A stretch of 64,000 nucleotides of DNA from Rhizobium gallicum bv. gallicum R602sp (GTDB taxonomy: Bacteria > Pseudomonadota > Alphaproteobacteria > Rhizobiales > Rhizobiaceae). A program made the position numbers and the translations under genes. The stretch is from assembly GCF_000816845.1 (NCBI RefSeq), contig NZ_CP006880.1, positions 1,860,001 to 1,924,000 of the forward strand, read 5' to 3'. Positions 51,586-60,649 of the stretch are shown in pieces; the first letter of the stretch is position 1, and each line of letters opens with the position of its first letter. The notes under the pieces were generated by a model that had not been told where the DNA came from, did no database searches, and saw only the letters and a program-made list of their open reading frames with translations.

Positions 51586-53319
51586 TCAACTGTGGCTCGC
51601 TTTGCGCGGATTCTCGATTGCGTCATCCTCGCTTTGGGCGCGGGCAGCCTGGAAAGACGTCGCCGGATGATCATCCGCCGGATCTCCCGGCAAAGAAAAT
51701 GCGAGTTCAAATATCAGGCCGCTGGTCCCGTAGGTGGAAAGGCTTTTTGCCTGGTATTTTGCCGGGAATGCCTTTTCGATCAGCACTGAGCCGAACCCTC
51801 TAGCGTTCGGCCGAGTAACCTCGGGGCCCCCTGATTCCTGCCAAGTCAGCAGAACCCGCCGGTCCTTGAGGGTCCAGTTAATGACAATACGGCCCTCGTC
51901 GGTGCTGAGCGCGCCGTATTTCATCGCGTTCGTGCCGAGCTCGTGCACGACCAGCGACAGGGCCAGCGTGAGTTCCGCCGGTAGAGAAACCTGTGGACCT
52001 GTTACTTCCATTCGGCTGGCATCGACCTCATGGTGGGGGCGCAGCGACTTTCGGATCGTCTCGGACATATCCGCCGAATGGGCCTCTCTTGTGAGAATGA
52101 GGTCGTAGGCTCCTGCCAGCGCCGTTAGCCTTTCGGAGAACACGGCATAGCGCGACGGATCGCTCTTCGCAAAACTCTGTCGGGCGATCGCCTGCACCAG
52201 AGCGTAGCCGTTCTTGACTCTGTGGGCCATCTCCCGCGACAGCAGGTCTCTTTCGTCCTCTGCCTCCTTCGCTTGCCGGTGCCGGGCGTCCAGTTCGTCG
52301 AGGAGACTGTCCAGTGTCGCACCCACAGCACCGAGTTCATCTTTCGCCGGATTCATTCCCGTGCGCACGTCGGTTCTGCCGGCGCGCCAGTCTCCCATCA
52401 CGCGAGCTATGTGGTGGATCGGCCTCACGATGAACCGGTTGCCTATGAGAACGGCGGCCAGAAAGGCGAGCAGTGCGCCGCCGAGGATGGACAGCGCGTT
52501 GACTTCCGTCGCTCGGTTGATCGGTGCGAATGCCTCTTCCTTCGAGATGCTGGCGCCGATGTAGAGCGGGTTGTTTGGAAGCTTGATCGGGCGATATCCA
52601 AGGATCCGTTCGATTCCGTCCTGCCCAGTAACCTCGATGATACCTGGTAAATCCGCATAGATCAGGTGTTGAAAGGCAGCAGGTATGGCGGTTCCGACAA
52701 AACGCTCGGGATTTGGCACGCGTGCCAGTATCGTCCCCTTGCTGTCGGCGATCGTAATGGCATTGCCACCCTCTACGCCGCGTTCTGCGATCCTGTCTTG
52801 CAGCCATTCCAAGCGTAGGCCCGTCACCAGCACACGTTGGGCGACCCCCTCTTTCATCAGCGGCATCGCTACCGGAAGGACTGCACCCTTCGACATCCGG
52901 CTGTCGGTGTAGGTGCCGACGACAAACCGGCCTGACGCCAGGGCTTGCCTGAAGTAGTCCCGATCCGCGAACCGGACGCCGCTCGGCGGCTCGACGCTGC
53001 CGCAGACAGGATGCCCCTTCAAGTCGGTCACAAAAATCGTGCGAATATTGGACACGCTCGAGGCAACCGACCGAAGGGCCCGATCGCAAGCCGCCGCGTC
53101 GAGATCCTGGATGGCTGGCATTGAGGCAACGGCGACAAGAAGGCCATGCAGCCCTTCGATGATTCGTTCGACTTCGGAAGCCGCCAGGCGTGCGGCCTGC
53201 GCAGCATTGCCCCTGATTTCCTCGTTGCGCTGAAGGCGTGTCTCTACTTCGTTATAAACGAGCATCGCGACAACTGGCGCTAGCGCCGCAACCGCGACTG
53301 CAACGAGCTTCAGTCTCAT
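51586..53319 (-). CDS. HWE-family sensor histidine kinase
   Basis: 577 residues from the ATG with GGGCGGAAG upstream. Membrane span 1 at about 4-22, a periplasmic dCACHE-like sensor (23-270) with IRTIFVTDLKGHPVCGSVEP and VRFADRDYFRQAL, span 2 at 276-297, then HAMP. The kinase core is HWE/HisKA_2: EMAHRVKNGYALVQAIARQS (His366), VVHELGTNAMKYGALSTDE (N box), LTWQESGGPEV and GFGSVLIEKAF. It lacks a receiver domain and no response regulator adjoins. HWE kinases in rhizobia often act on PhyR-type general stress signalling or on orphan receivers. Confidence 0.93.
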   Translation of the reverse strand: MRLKLVAVAVAALAPVVAMLVYNEVETRLQRNEEIRGNAAQAARLAASEVERIIEGLHGLLVAVASMPAIQDLDAAACDRALRSVASSVSNIRTIFVTDLKGHPVCGSVEPPSGVRFADRDYFRQALASGRFVVGTYTDSRMSKGAVLPVAMPLMKEGVAQRVLVTGLRLEWLQDRIAERGVEGGNAITIADSKGTILARVPNPERFVGTAIPAAFQHLIYADLPGIIEVTGQDGIERILGYRPIKLPNNPLYIGASISKEEAFAPINRATEVNALSILGGALLAFLAAVLIGNRFIVRPIHHIARVMGDWRAGRTDVRTGMNPAKDELGAVGATLDSLLDELDARHRQAKEAEDERDLLSREMAHRVKNGYALVQAIARQSFAKSDPSRYAVFSERLTALAGAYDLILTREAHSADMSETIRKSLRPHHEVDASRMEVTGPQVSLPAELTLALSLVVHELGTNAMKYGALSTDEGRIVINWTLKDRRVLLTWQESGGPEVTRPNARGFGSVLIEKAFPAKYQAKSLSTYGTSGLIFELAFSLPGDPADDHPATSFQAARAQSEDDAIENPRKASHS

Positions 53320-53645
53320 TCTTCCGCCCTTTGGATCGCAAGGATCCGTTCCCCAACCAGGTTTCGATAGCATGACTATTCAGCCCTGACTATCCATGTG
53401 TGTCATTCCTACACTGGATCGCCCTTCATGCCAGAACGGAGCCAAAGGACCATGAATGAGACACCTTAGTTTAGGAAACACCGCTCATGAAAAAATCGTT
53501 CATCAGCGTTGCGAATGACCTATGCGAACCGGCTGCTGGGAGAAAGAGGGCTGAGGACGGCACTCGAAAGCTTGAGTGCATTCGAGCCACACCTTCTCGC
53601 ACCGCATGCTGCAAAACTCATTTCTTATGCCGGCAGCCGGTGCGC
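53320..53645. other. No gene seen
   Basis: Upstream region of the histidine kinase gene; no structured element that I can support. Confidence 0.5.
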
Positions 53646-54061
53646 CTAAGGCGCGACCACGTAAATGAAGGCCTCTAGTTGCCCATCAGGCGTACTGATC
53701 TTCGCCCGTATACGGCGATACCCCCGCCCCTTCGAATGCGTCGAGCCGTTCCAAGTGGTCGATCCGGCGACTCGAACAAAAGCACGTTCACTGCCGCGAC
53801 GCCGCTTTCATCGAGCAGCAAGCCTGGAAAACCAAGGGCAGCTTCCCATCCGGATTCCACGAGAGTCCCTCGGACCGTCCCCTTCCGCCAGGTTCCTTCC
53901 AGGCCGGCAAGCTGGTAATGGTTCACCCGGCCGGGGGCCAGCGATCCGTAAGTTGCAAGCCGGTGTTCGGCAGCGATCGTGGAATCCTGTCCAATAGGTC
54001 TGTAAGCACACACCTGGTTCTCTCGCGATGCGTGACGCAGGGCAGCTTCGCAGTCGCGCAT
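53646..54061 (-). pseudogene. AIG2/gamma-glutamylcyclotransferase-like protein, frameshifted
   Basis: LATYGSLAPGRVNHYQLAGL, EGTWRKGTVRGTLVESGWEA and GFPGLLLDESGVAAVNVLLFE give the start and middle of a GGCT-fold protein (YGSL is the ligand loop). The remaining conserved part is split across two other frames: RRIDHLERLDAFEG, then GRGYRRIRAKISTPDGQLEA with FIYVV. Two frameshifts between about 53700 and 53760 destroy it. The catalytic Glu region (LDAFEG) is in the shifted part. Confidence 0.85.
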
Positions 54062-54112
54062 TCAAACGCGAATTTAGCCGGCCCTTATGCCGATGTATAT
54101 GAATGCACTCAA

Positions 54113-54982
54113 TTACTTTCGTCTGCGTCGTTCCCGGGATCGCGCCAGCCGGCGGACGGGCCTCAGCTCAACGATACTCGGAAGCCACCATTCTCGCCTC
54201 CGGTTTTCTGGAACCGGCTTCGCGGGCCATGTGGAGATCAGTTCGTCCAGCGTCGGCGTCCGCCACAGTCCCCATACGTGGTCTTCCGTCGCACCCGGAT
54301 AGAAATCCGCAACGGTATCTGGCTCGACGAGTTCGCCGGTGATCTCCGTAAAGACGATGACACCGTACTGTTCGGTCGCCACTGGCCGGTGCAACGGCGG
54401 CAGGTCGTTGCACGCCAGCGGATAGCGACGACGCTTCCTCTCGACCGAGCGAAGTCGGGCGCGCCTGTCGTCCTCGGTTCCCTTTCGCTCTTCAGCCCTG
54501 CGCTTTCGTTCTTCGGGCTCGTTCCGCCGGGCCGCGGCCTCGATCGTCGCCCATCGCCGCCTTAGATCGTCGAACGACCGGAAGGGCACATGCCAGACCC
54601 TGAGATCGCTGTCCCATTGGGCCCAGGGAACTTCGCGCAGCTCATCAACGACAGTCCGGGAAAACGGCGTCCGGACCCGTAAGCCCGCCTCCCCGACCTC
54701 CAGATAGGGACTTTCGATCGGATCGAACTGGAAGGCGTCGCGTCCCTTCTCGTCCGCATAGGCTTCGACCTGCGTTGCCTCATGCGCCTGCCAGCGGGCG
54801 ATCCGGCGACCGGCAGTCTTCCCGGGGACGAACCATGCCTTGAGGTCCTCGCTCCACCGCGCTTGGGGAAAAGCCGCGCGAAAACGCTCGACCGTCAGTC
54901 GGTCGTAGGGAAATGAGGTGATTTGCCCGATCTTCTCTTTGAAGGCGCCTTCGGGCGTCTGCTGTTCTCGGCGGTTCGACAT
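54113..54982 (-). CDS. Protein with two HARP-like repeats, function unknown
   Basis: 289 residues. Two similar modules: FPQARWSEDLKAWFVPGKTA then GRRIARW (about 36-65) and VPWAQWDSDLRVWHVPFRSF then DDLRRRW (117-149). The pattern of a W-x-x-x-LK/R-x-W-x-V-P core followed by an Arg-rich helix is reminiscent of HARP domains of SMARCAL1-type annealing helicases. No helicase is present. A highly charged helix follows (EPEERKRRAEERKGTEDDRR), then a C-terminal region with YGVIVFTEITGELVEPD. Nucleic-acid binding is my inference. Monocistronic. Confidence 0.65.
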   Translation of the reverse strand: MSNRREQQTPEGAFKEKIGQITSFPYDRLTVERFRAAFPQARWSEDLKAWFVPGKTAGRRIARWQAHEATQVEAYADEKGRDAFQFDPIESPYLEVGEAGLRVRTPFSRTVVDELREVPWAQWDSDLRVWHVPFRSFDDLRRRWATIEAAARRNEPEERKRRAEERKGTEDDRRARLRSVERKRRRYPLACNDLPPLHRPVATEQYGVIVFTEITGELVEPDTVADFYPGATEDHVWGLWRTPTLDELISTWPAKPVPENRRREWWLPSIVELRPVRRLARSRERRRRK

Positions 54983-55355
54983 GGTGAGCTCGACTTTCCC
55001 TTGAGAAACGCTGTGACGTGCCGCGCGGTTTCCTCCAGCCGCGATCAGATTTACCTCCGACGCTCGACACGCATGCGGTGAAGCGCAGGTCCATTCCATC
55101 GGCGCCAGTGGATTTCCTCATGTCAGAAGGAGAGGTTGGGTGCGGGCAGAGTTGCTCCCTGGCATCGAGGCCTTTGGTCCGCTCTTGACGATGACTAGGA
55201 GAGGGCCTAGACGGCGGCACCGCGCTGAGATGCAGGCGGACTGGGAGAGACCCGGCTTGACGAGGAGCCGGGTCTTTTGCCGCAGGGCGGAGCAAAAATT
55301 TCCTTAGTCTGCTTCTCACCGGATTTGCACGTTGAAGAACTGGAGAGAAGCACTT
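54983..55355. other. Intergenic between divergent genes
   Basis: Contains a weak inverted repeat around 55250-55280 (GACCCGGCTTGACGAGGAGCCGGGTC-like, arms GACCCGGCT/AGCCGGGTC at 55250-55258 and 55266-55274) followed by TTTTGCC, a probable small terminator on the plus strand. No gene seen. Confidence 0.5.
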
Positions 55356-55700
55356 ATGCGCAATATTTTTAAATCGGCTTTGATCGGTCTCGCCGCACTG
55401 GGTTGCGTGACGATCAGCCATTCCCTTGCGGGCGCGCAGGAACTGGAACTGCGGGTAGGTCCAGGTGGAGTTGGTATTTACGATCGCGACCGCGATCGGG
55501 ACCGGTATTTCGATCGCCGCTATAGGCCGGCTCGCCGGGCGTGCGACCCAGACGATGCGCTTGACAGTGCGCGCGACGCAGGTCTCCGTCGCGCTCGTAT
55601 CGTTCGTGTCTCGCCACGCAGTGTCGTGGTCCAAGGCTTTACGCGCCGTGGTCCCGCACGGATAGTATTTGCCAACGTGCGCGGATGCCCCGAGATCTAA
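55356..55700 (+). CDS. Secreted hypothetical protein with Arg/Asp/Tyr-rich segment
   Basis: 114 residues. MRNIFKSALIGLAALGCVTI with SHSLAGAQE is a signal peptide. The mature part has RVGPGGVGIYDRDRDRDRYF and RRYRPARRACDPDDALDSAR, ending with RIVFANVRGCPEI. Two cysteines could form a disulfide. Small periplasmic proteins of this PepSY-like or antifreeze-like style are common in Rhizobiales; no function is assigned. GGAGAG lies eight bases upstream, and a strong terminator follows. Confidence 0.8.
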   Translation: MRNIFKSALIGLAALGCVTISHSLAGAQELELRVGPGGVGIYDRDRDRDRYFDRRYRPARRACDPDDALDSARDAGLRRARIVRVSPRSVVVQGFTRRGPARIVFANVRGCPEI

Positions 55701-55720
55701 AATCTATTTGCTGGAAGCTC

Positions 55721-55757
55721 AGCCCGCCACTGTTATGAGTGGCGGGCTATTTGTTTT
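55721..55757 (+). terminator. Rho-independent terminator
   Basis: Perfect 11-base stem AGCCCGCCACT/AGTGGCGGGCT, loop GTTATG, then ATTTGTTTT. Ends the small secreted-protein gene. Confidence 0.85.
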
Positions 55758-55966
55758 CCGAACCTCTTCGGGCCGGACCTTGCGATCAAGGACAAAGCTC
55801 ACAAAGGGCATGGGCAGCGTCTGCCCGCTCCGCACCGCGCAGCTATTGTGACGTCGAAATCACGTCATTGTTAACTCGAACCATCATATTTTATCCTCGT
55901 CCGACTTGGCTCTTGAACCGGTTCACGGCAGATGTGTTGCATCGCAATGAAACGGAAAGGTCACCC

Positions 55967-56416
55967 ATGACAGATTTTGCCGATAGCCGACCCCGCCCGA
56001 TGGTGCCGGCACTTCAGAGAATTTACATGCCATTTAACACCATCGCTGAAACGGCTCTGCGTGTGATCGCCGGCGGACTGCTGGTGACCCATGGCTACGG
56101 CAAGATCCTGAATCCCTTCGGAGCTGCCGGCATGGTGGAAGGTCTCGGCTTCTATCCCGGTTTTTTCTGGTCGCCGTTGCTTGCGGCAACCGAATTCTTC
56201 GGCGGCATTTTGATCGCAATCGGGCTGTTCACGCGGCCAGCCGCTTTCGCTGCAATGATCGTGCTGTTGGTCACTGTCTATTTCCATGGCGTGGTGCGGG
56301 GTGAAGGCCTTGGTGGCGCCGAAAAATCGATCCTCTGGACTGCCATTTTCTTGTTCTTCGCGGTTCGGGGATCGAATTCGCAGTCTGTAGATGCCAAACT
56401 TGGCAAGCAGATCTGA
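55967..56416 (+). CDS. DoxX family membrane protein
   Basis: 149 residues. The start has AAAGG six bases upstream; upstream in-frame sequence crosses the terminator and is rejected. Four spans with the DoxX pattern: ALRVIAGGLLVTHGYGKILN, FFWSPLLAATEFFGGILIAI, GLFTRPAAFAAMIVLLVTVY, ILWTAIFLFFAVRG. DoxX proteins are linked to quinone or thiosulfate redox chemistry and oxidative stress, but most are uncharacterised. Monocistronic. Confidence 0.9.
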   Translation: MTDFADSRPRPMVPALQRIYMPFNTIAETALRVIAGGLLVTHGYGKILNPFGAAGMVEGLGFYPGFFWSPLLAATEFFGGILIAIGLFTRPAAFAAMIVLLVTVYFHGVVRGEGLGGAEKSILWTAIFLFFAVRGSNSQSVDAKLGKQI

Positions 56417-56571
56417 ATCCGAAGTCTAAGCACCTGGGGAAACGGCACGGCATCGCCGTTACCCTTTGTGACTGCTCCAAACGCAACCCAGAGCGGACGC
56501 TGATGAGACGAGGGCCGCGAAAGGACCGGGCTCAGCACCTGCCAGCTTCCAACCGGGGCTCCTCCTTTCCG

Positions 56572-56863
56572 TCAGCGGCGCGTGTTGCGTGACCAGAGGA
56601 GCTGGAGGCCTTCCTGGCCCTGGAGCCCGGTCAGGCTGGCGTAGATCGGAGCTGGGAAGTTCGGATCGTCGAGCTTGACTGAGATGTAGTCGCGTTCGGT
56701 TTCGCAGGCCTGTTTCTCGCCGCCGATACCGAACCCGACATTGCCGGCCAGCATCCCGAAGTCGGGAGGAGGTGCATTCGACACGAACAATCTTCGCTTT
56801 GACGTTGAGGTTGAGGGTCTTGATGCCGAGGAAGCCGTCGGTCGATGTTGCTCGGGCCGCGCC
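56572..56863 (-). pseudogene. DUF736 family protein, frameshifted
   Basis: One frame gives DGFLGIKTLNLNVKAKIVRV; the next gives PPPDFGMLAGNVGFGIGGEK, ACETERDYISVKLDDPNFPA and PIYASLTGLQGQEGLQLLWS. Together they are a nearly full DUF736 protein (about 100 residues) split by one frameshift after the N-terminal third. DUF736 genes typically sit near conjugation or replication genes of rhizobial plasmids, so this remnant hints at plasmid ancestry. Confidence 0.85.
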
Positions 56864-56880
56864 CATCGCTGCCTCACGAT

Positions 56881-57231
56881 GGCTGTCGATCATGAGGACG
56901 ATCGGTACGCACCCGCAGGGCTTCGACAGTGGTCCTCAATACCGGTCATAAGATCCCCGTGGATGTCTTCGGACGCAACCAGCAGGCCATGTGCAACGGT
57001 GTGGGAACGTCCGATGAGTTTGTCTTTCCCGCGCTTCGTCAGGGTGACTGTTCAACCAAAGTCGCTCGTCGGGGAACGATCGAAGCGGTCGGCTTTCTTG
57101 GTACGGCGGAAAGCGTCCAGCTTTCGTCCTGTCATGTCCTGGCTCGAAAGCGTCCAGGGCGTTTGGCAACAGTTCTGACTGCAACTGAGCGTTCGGGTTC
57201 GGGGAATGGGTGCGGCTTACGCCGCTCGGGC
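56881..57231. other. No confident gene
   Basis: The minus strand carries a protein-like run in one frame (TVTLTKRGKDKLIGRSHTVA near 57000) without start or family; possibly a remnant. Confidence 0.4.
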
Positions 57232-57957
57232 TCAGCGCCCGGTTCTTTTACGCCATTGAGCATAGTCGTTTTGCGCTTTGTCGGTCGTTGGCGGATAAAG
57301 GCCGATTACGGCAGCTCCGTCTTGGACCTGTTCGAGAACGAACTCCTCGAAGCTTTCCATCCCGGCGCATTCCTCGGCGATCTCATCGGCCAAATGCGCT
57401 GGAATGATCATGACACCGTCACCATCACCGACGAGCACGTCTCCGGGAAAAACAGGGGCGTCACCGCAGCAAATCGGCACGTTGATGTCGAGCGCTTCGT
57501 GGAGGGTTAGATTGGTCGGCGCCGACGGGCGCTGATGGTAAGCCGGCATATCCAACCTGCCGATGCCTTCGGCGTCGCGAAAGCCTCCGTCAGATACGAC
57601 GCCGGCGCAGCCGCGCATCGCAAGCCTTGTAACGAGAATAGAGCCTGCCGATGCGGCCCGCGCATCCTTCCTGCTGTCCATGACAAGCACCCAACCAGGC
57701 GGGCAGGTTTCGACCGCGACACGTTGCGGGTGGTCCGCGTTGCGGAACACGGTGATAGGATTGCGATCCTCGCGCGCCGGAATGTAGCGAAGGGTAAAGG
57801 CCTGTCCGACCATGTTTTTGCCCTTCCAGGCGACCGGGTGGACATTCTGGATGAACTGGTTGCGCAGGCCGCGTTTGTAGAGCGCAGTGGCAACGGAGGC
57901 GGTCGACGCCTTCATCAATTTTGCGCGGATTTCGTCGGAAAGAGCGTAGTCGGTCAT
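57232..57957 (-). CDS. RraA-family (HMG/CHA aldolase-like) protein
   Basis: 241 residues from the ATG with GGAG seven bases upstream. STASVATALYKRGLRNQFIQ, MVGQAFTLRYIPAREDRN, GSILVTRLAMRGCAGVVSDG then GFRDAEGIGR, where the Arg-Asp pair after GG is the aldolase active-site motif, and VFPGDVLVGDGDGVMIIPAH. Family members cleave 4-hydroxy-4-methyl-2-oxoglutarate-type acids to pyruvate; the RNase E regulator RraA is shorter, about 160 residues. Last gene of a five-gene operon, 21 bases after the dehydratase, whose product would be a 4-hydroxy-2-oxo acid. Confidence 0.92.
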   Translation of the reverse strand: MTDYALSDEIRAKLMKASTASVATALYKRGLRNQFIQNVHPVAWKGKNMVGQAFTLRYIPAREDRNPITVFRNADHPQRVAVETCPPGWVLVMDSRKDARAASAGSILVTRLAMRGCAGVVSDGGFRDAEGIGRLDMPAYHQRPSAPTNLTLHEALDINVPICCGDAPVFPGDVLVGDGDGVMIIPAHLADEIAEECAGMESFEEFVLEQVQDGAAVIGLYPPTTDKAQNDYAQWRKRTGR

Positions 57958-57978
57958 TATCATCTCCGGCTGAATAGA

Positions 57979-59715
57979 TCAGTTGATCGCTGGTTCATCG
58001 ACCTGAGGGCCGAATTCCGTCTTCAGGAAATCGAAATCGCAGCCCTTGTCGGCCTGTTCGATATGTTTGGAAAATAGGAAGCCGTAGCCGCGGCCATAGC
58101 GTGGAGCCGGCGGCTTCCACGACTGTCGGCGAAGCGCGAGTTCTTCGTCCGGTACGAGCATGTTCAGGCTGCGGTTGGGGATATCGAGCTCGACGATGTC
58201 GCCAGTCTTCAAAAGCGCCAGCGGGCCTCCGACATAGGATTCCGGCGCCACATGCAGCACGCAGGCGCCGAAAGAAGTGCCGGACATGCGCGCATCCGAC
58301 AGTCGCACCATGTCTCGCAGGCCGCGCTTCAACAGCGCCTTGGGCATGGGAATCATGCCCCATTCAGGCATTCCCGGTCCACCCTGCGGCCCGGCGTTGC
58401 GCAAGACGAGAACAGTCTCCGGCGTCATCGGGTAGTCGGGATCGTCGATGATCGTCTTCAGCTCGGCGTAGCTATCAGCCACAAGAGCCGGACCTTTATG
58501 CCGGTGGAATTTCGGGTCGCAGGCGGCAGGCTTGATCACCGCGCCGTCGGGACTGAGATTGCCCTTGAGGACGGCAAGCGATCCCTCGTGATAGACCGGG
58601 TTCGACAGTGGCCGGATGACGTCGTCATTCCAGACCTTTACCAAGTCGAGACCCTCCGTAAGCGGCTTGCCGGTGACGGTGATCGCTGACGAATTGAGCT
58701 TGTCGCCCAGTTGCTTCATCAGCGCCCGCAGACCACCGGCGTAGTAAAAATCCTCCATCAGGTATGTCGCACCCGATGGCCGGATATTGGCAATGACGGG
58801 CGTTTTGCGTCCGATGCGGTCGAGGTCGTCCAGTTCCAGCGCAATCCCGGCGCGGCGTGCCATGGCGATCAAATGAATGATGGCATTCGTAGAACAGCCG
58901 GTCGCCATCGCCACGGTCACGGCGTTCTCCACTGCTGCCGCCGTGACGATCATGTCCGGCGTCAGGTCCTCCCAGACCATATCGACGATGCGCCGGCCGC
59001 ATTGCGTGGACATGCGCTGATGACCTGCATCGGCGGCGGGGATGGAGGAGGCGCCAGGAAGCGTCAGTCCCATGGCCTCGGCGATCGCCGTCATTGTCGA
59101 TGCCGTTCCCATGGTCATGCAGTGGCCATAGGAGCGGGCGATACCCCCCTCGATCCCTTGCCACTCTTCCTTGGAAATCGTGCCGGCGCGGCGTTCGTCC
59201 CAGAACTTGAATCCGTCGGTACCGGAACCCAGATGCCTGCCCGCCCAGTTGCCGCGCAGCATCGGTCCGGCAGGCAGGTAGATAAAGGGAAGACCCATGC
59301 TGAGCGCGCCCATCACCAAGCCCGGAGTGGTCTTGTCGCAACCACCCATGAGGACCGCGCCGTCGATGGGATGGGAGCGCAGCAATTCCTCGCTCTCCAT
59401 CGCCAGCATATTGCGGTAGAGCATGGTCGTTGGCTTGACGAAATTTTCAGACAGTGACAGCGCTGGAAGCTCCATCGGGAAGCCTCCTGCCTGCAGCACG
59501 CCGCGCTTGACCCATTCCACTCGGTCCTTGAAGTGCATGTGGCAGGGCTGCGCATCCGACCAGGTGTTGAGGATGGCGATGATCGGGCGCCCCTCCCAGT
59601 CGGCGGGGTCGTAGCCCATCTGCATGGTGCGCGATCTGTGGCCGAAGGATCTTTGATCATCGGGGACCATCCAGCGGGCGGAGCGGAGCTGCTCGTAGGT
59701 TCTGCGTGTTTTCAT
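57979..59715 (-). CDS. IlvD/Edd-family dehydratase (sugar-acid dehydratase type)
   Basis: 578 residues. FGHRSRTMQMGYDPADWEGR, NTWSDAQPCHMHFKDRVEWV, VLMGGCDKTTPGLVMGALSM (cluster cysteine), GHCMTMGTASTMTAIAEAMG (second cysteine), ATGCSTNAIIHLIAMARRAG and SDARMSGTSFGACVLHVAPE. The GHRSR start and GTDGFKFWDERRAG segment belong to the L-arabinonate/D-xylonate dehydratase branch and not to IlvD proper. These Fe-S enzymes turn aldonates into 2-keto-3-deoxy acids. An in-frame TTG 15 bases upstream was not chosen. Confidence 0.93.
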   Translation of the reverse strand: MKTRRTYEQLRSARWMVPDDQRSFGHRSRTMQMGYDPADWEGRPIIAILNTWSDAQPCHMHFKDRVEWVKRGVLQAGGFPMELPALSLSENFVKPTTMLYRNMLAMESEELLRSHPIDGAVLMGGCDKTTPGLVMGALSMGLPFIYLPAGPMLRGNWAGRHLGSGTDGFKFWDERRAGTISKEEWQGIEGGIARSYGHCMTMGTASTMTAIAEAMGLTLPGASSIPAADAGHQRMSTQCGRRIVDMVWEDLTPDMIVTAAAVENAVTVAMATGCSTNAIIHLIAMARRAGIALELDDLDRIGRKTPVIANIRPSGATYLMEDFYYAGGLRALMKQLGDKLNSSAITVTGKPLTEGLDLVKVWNDDVIRPLSNPVYHEGSLAVLKGNLSPDGAVIKPAACDPKFHRHKGPALVADSYAELKTIIDDPDYPMTPETVLVLRNAGPQGGPGMPEWGMIPMPKALLKRGLRDMVRLSDARMSGTSFGACVLHVAPESYVGGPLALLKTGDIVELDIPNRSLNMLVPDEELALRRQSWKPPAPRYGRGYGFLFSKHIEQADKGCDFDFLKTEFGPQVDEPAIN

Positions 59716-59770
59716 GGCATTGTCCGACAAGGATGATGAACGGAGGCGAATGCAGACAAGGAAGCAGTCT

Positions 59771-60643
59771 TCATTCCTTCATGCCCCATTTCTGGATAGT
59801 ATTGCGTTCAATCGTCTGGAAGACCAGATTTTCGACCACCAGACCGATGACGATGACAGTCAGCAGTCCGGCAAAAACGGCCGGGATGTCGAGAAGGTTG
59901 CGGTTTTCGAAGATGAACCAGCCAAGGCCGCCCTGCCCGGACGAGACGCCGAAGACGAGTTCGGCGGCAATCAGGGTGCGCCAGGCGAAGGCCCAGCCGA
60001 TCTTTAGACCGGTAAGGATCGAGGGAAAGGCAGCCGGGATGAGAATGCGAACGACGTAGGACAAGCCAGACAGGCCGTAATTGGCTCCGACCATGCGCAG
60101 AGTGCGGGAAACGCCGAGAAAGCCGGAATGGGTGTTCAGCGCCACGGCCCAGAGCGCGGAATGCACAAGCACGAAGACGAGGCTTGAGGCGCCGAGGCCA
60201 AACCAGATAAGCGCCAGCGGCAGAAGTGAAATGGCCGGAAGCGGGTTGAACATGGCGGTCATCGTCTCGAGGAAGTCGGTGCCGATGCGCGTGTTGATCG
60301 CCAACACGGTCAGGATGGCCGCCAGGATCGTTCCCGCCGCATATCCCATCAACAGGATCTTCAAGGTGGTCCAGATGCGCGCCGGCAGCGTGCCATCCGC
60401 GAAGCGATCGACGAGCGTCACCAGCGTGTCGGCGAGGGTCGGAAATAGAAGCGGGTTGTCCAGATAAGTGGCGTAGACCTGCCACAGCAGCGCAAGCACG
60501 ATAATCAGCAGGGCCTTTCGAATAGCGCCGATACCCCAGATGAGCTCAACTGGCCCGAGCTTCTGTTCGATCGCGGCGATGTTGCCATAGGCCGGGCGCG
60601 CGTTTGCGCTGTCTTCGGCCAGCAGGATCTGTGGTGCGCTCAT
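59771..60643 (-). CDS. ABC transporter permease (TauC/SsuC type)
   Basis: 290 residues, six predicted spans. TLKILLMGYAAGTILAAILT, PLPAISLLPLALIWFGLGA (the EAA-like loop region follows at MVGANYGLSGLSYVVRILIP) and GLKIGWAFAWRTLIAAELVF then GLGWFIFENR are typical of nitrate/sulfonate/taurine-type permeases. The ATG has GGGAG nine bases upstream and is six bases from the ATPase stop. Confidence 0.93.
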   Translation of the reverse strand: MSAPQILLAEDSANARPAYGNIAAIEQKLGPVELIWGIGAIRKALLIIVLALLWQVYATYLDNPLLFPTLADTLVTLVDRFADGTLPARIWTTLKILLMGYAAGTILAAILTVLAINTRIGTDFLETMTAMFNPLPAISLLPLALIWFGLGASSLVFVLVHSALWAVALNTHSGFLGVSRTLRMVGANYGLSGLSYVVRILIPAAFPSILTGLKIGWAFAWRTLIAAELVFGVSSGQGGLGWFIFENRNLLDIPAVFAGLLTVIVIGLVVENLVFQTIERNTIQKWGMKE

Positions 60644-60649
60644 GATGGC

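Noticed and set aside
56929..57510. Plus-strand open frame of 193 codons
   Set aside because: Its second half is antisense to the RraA gene and the first half matches nothing; the proposed start lacks a ribosome-binding site.
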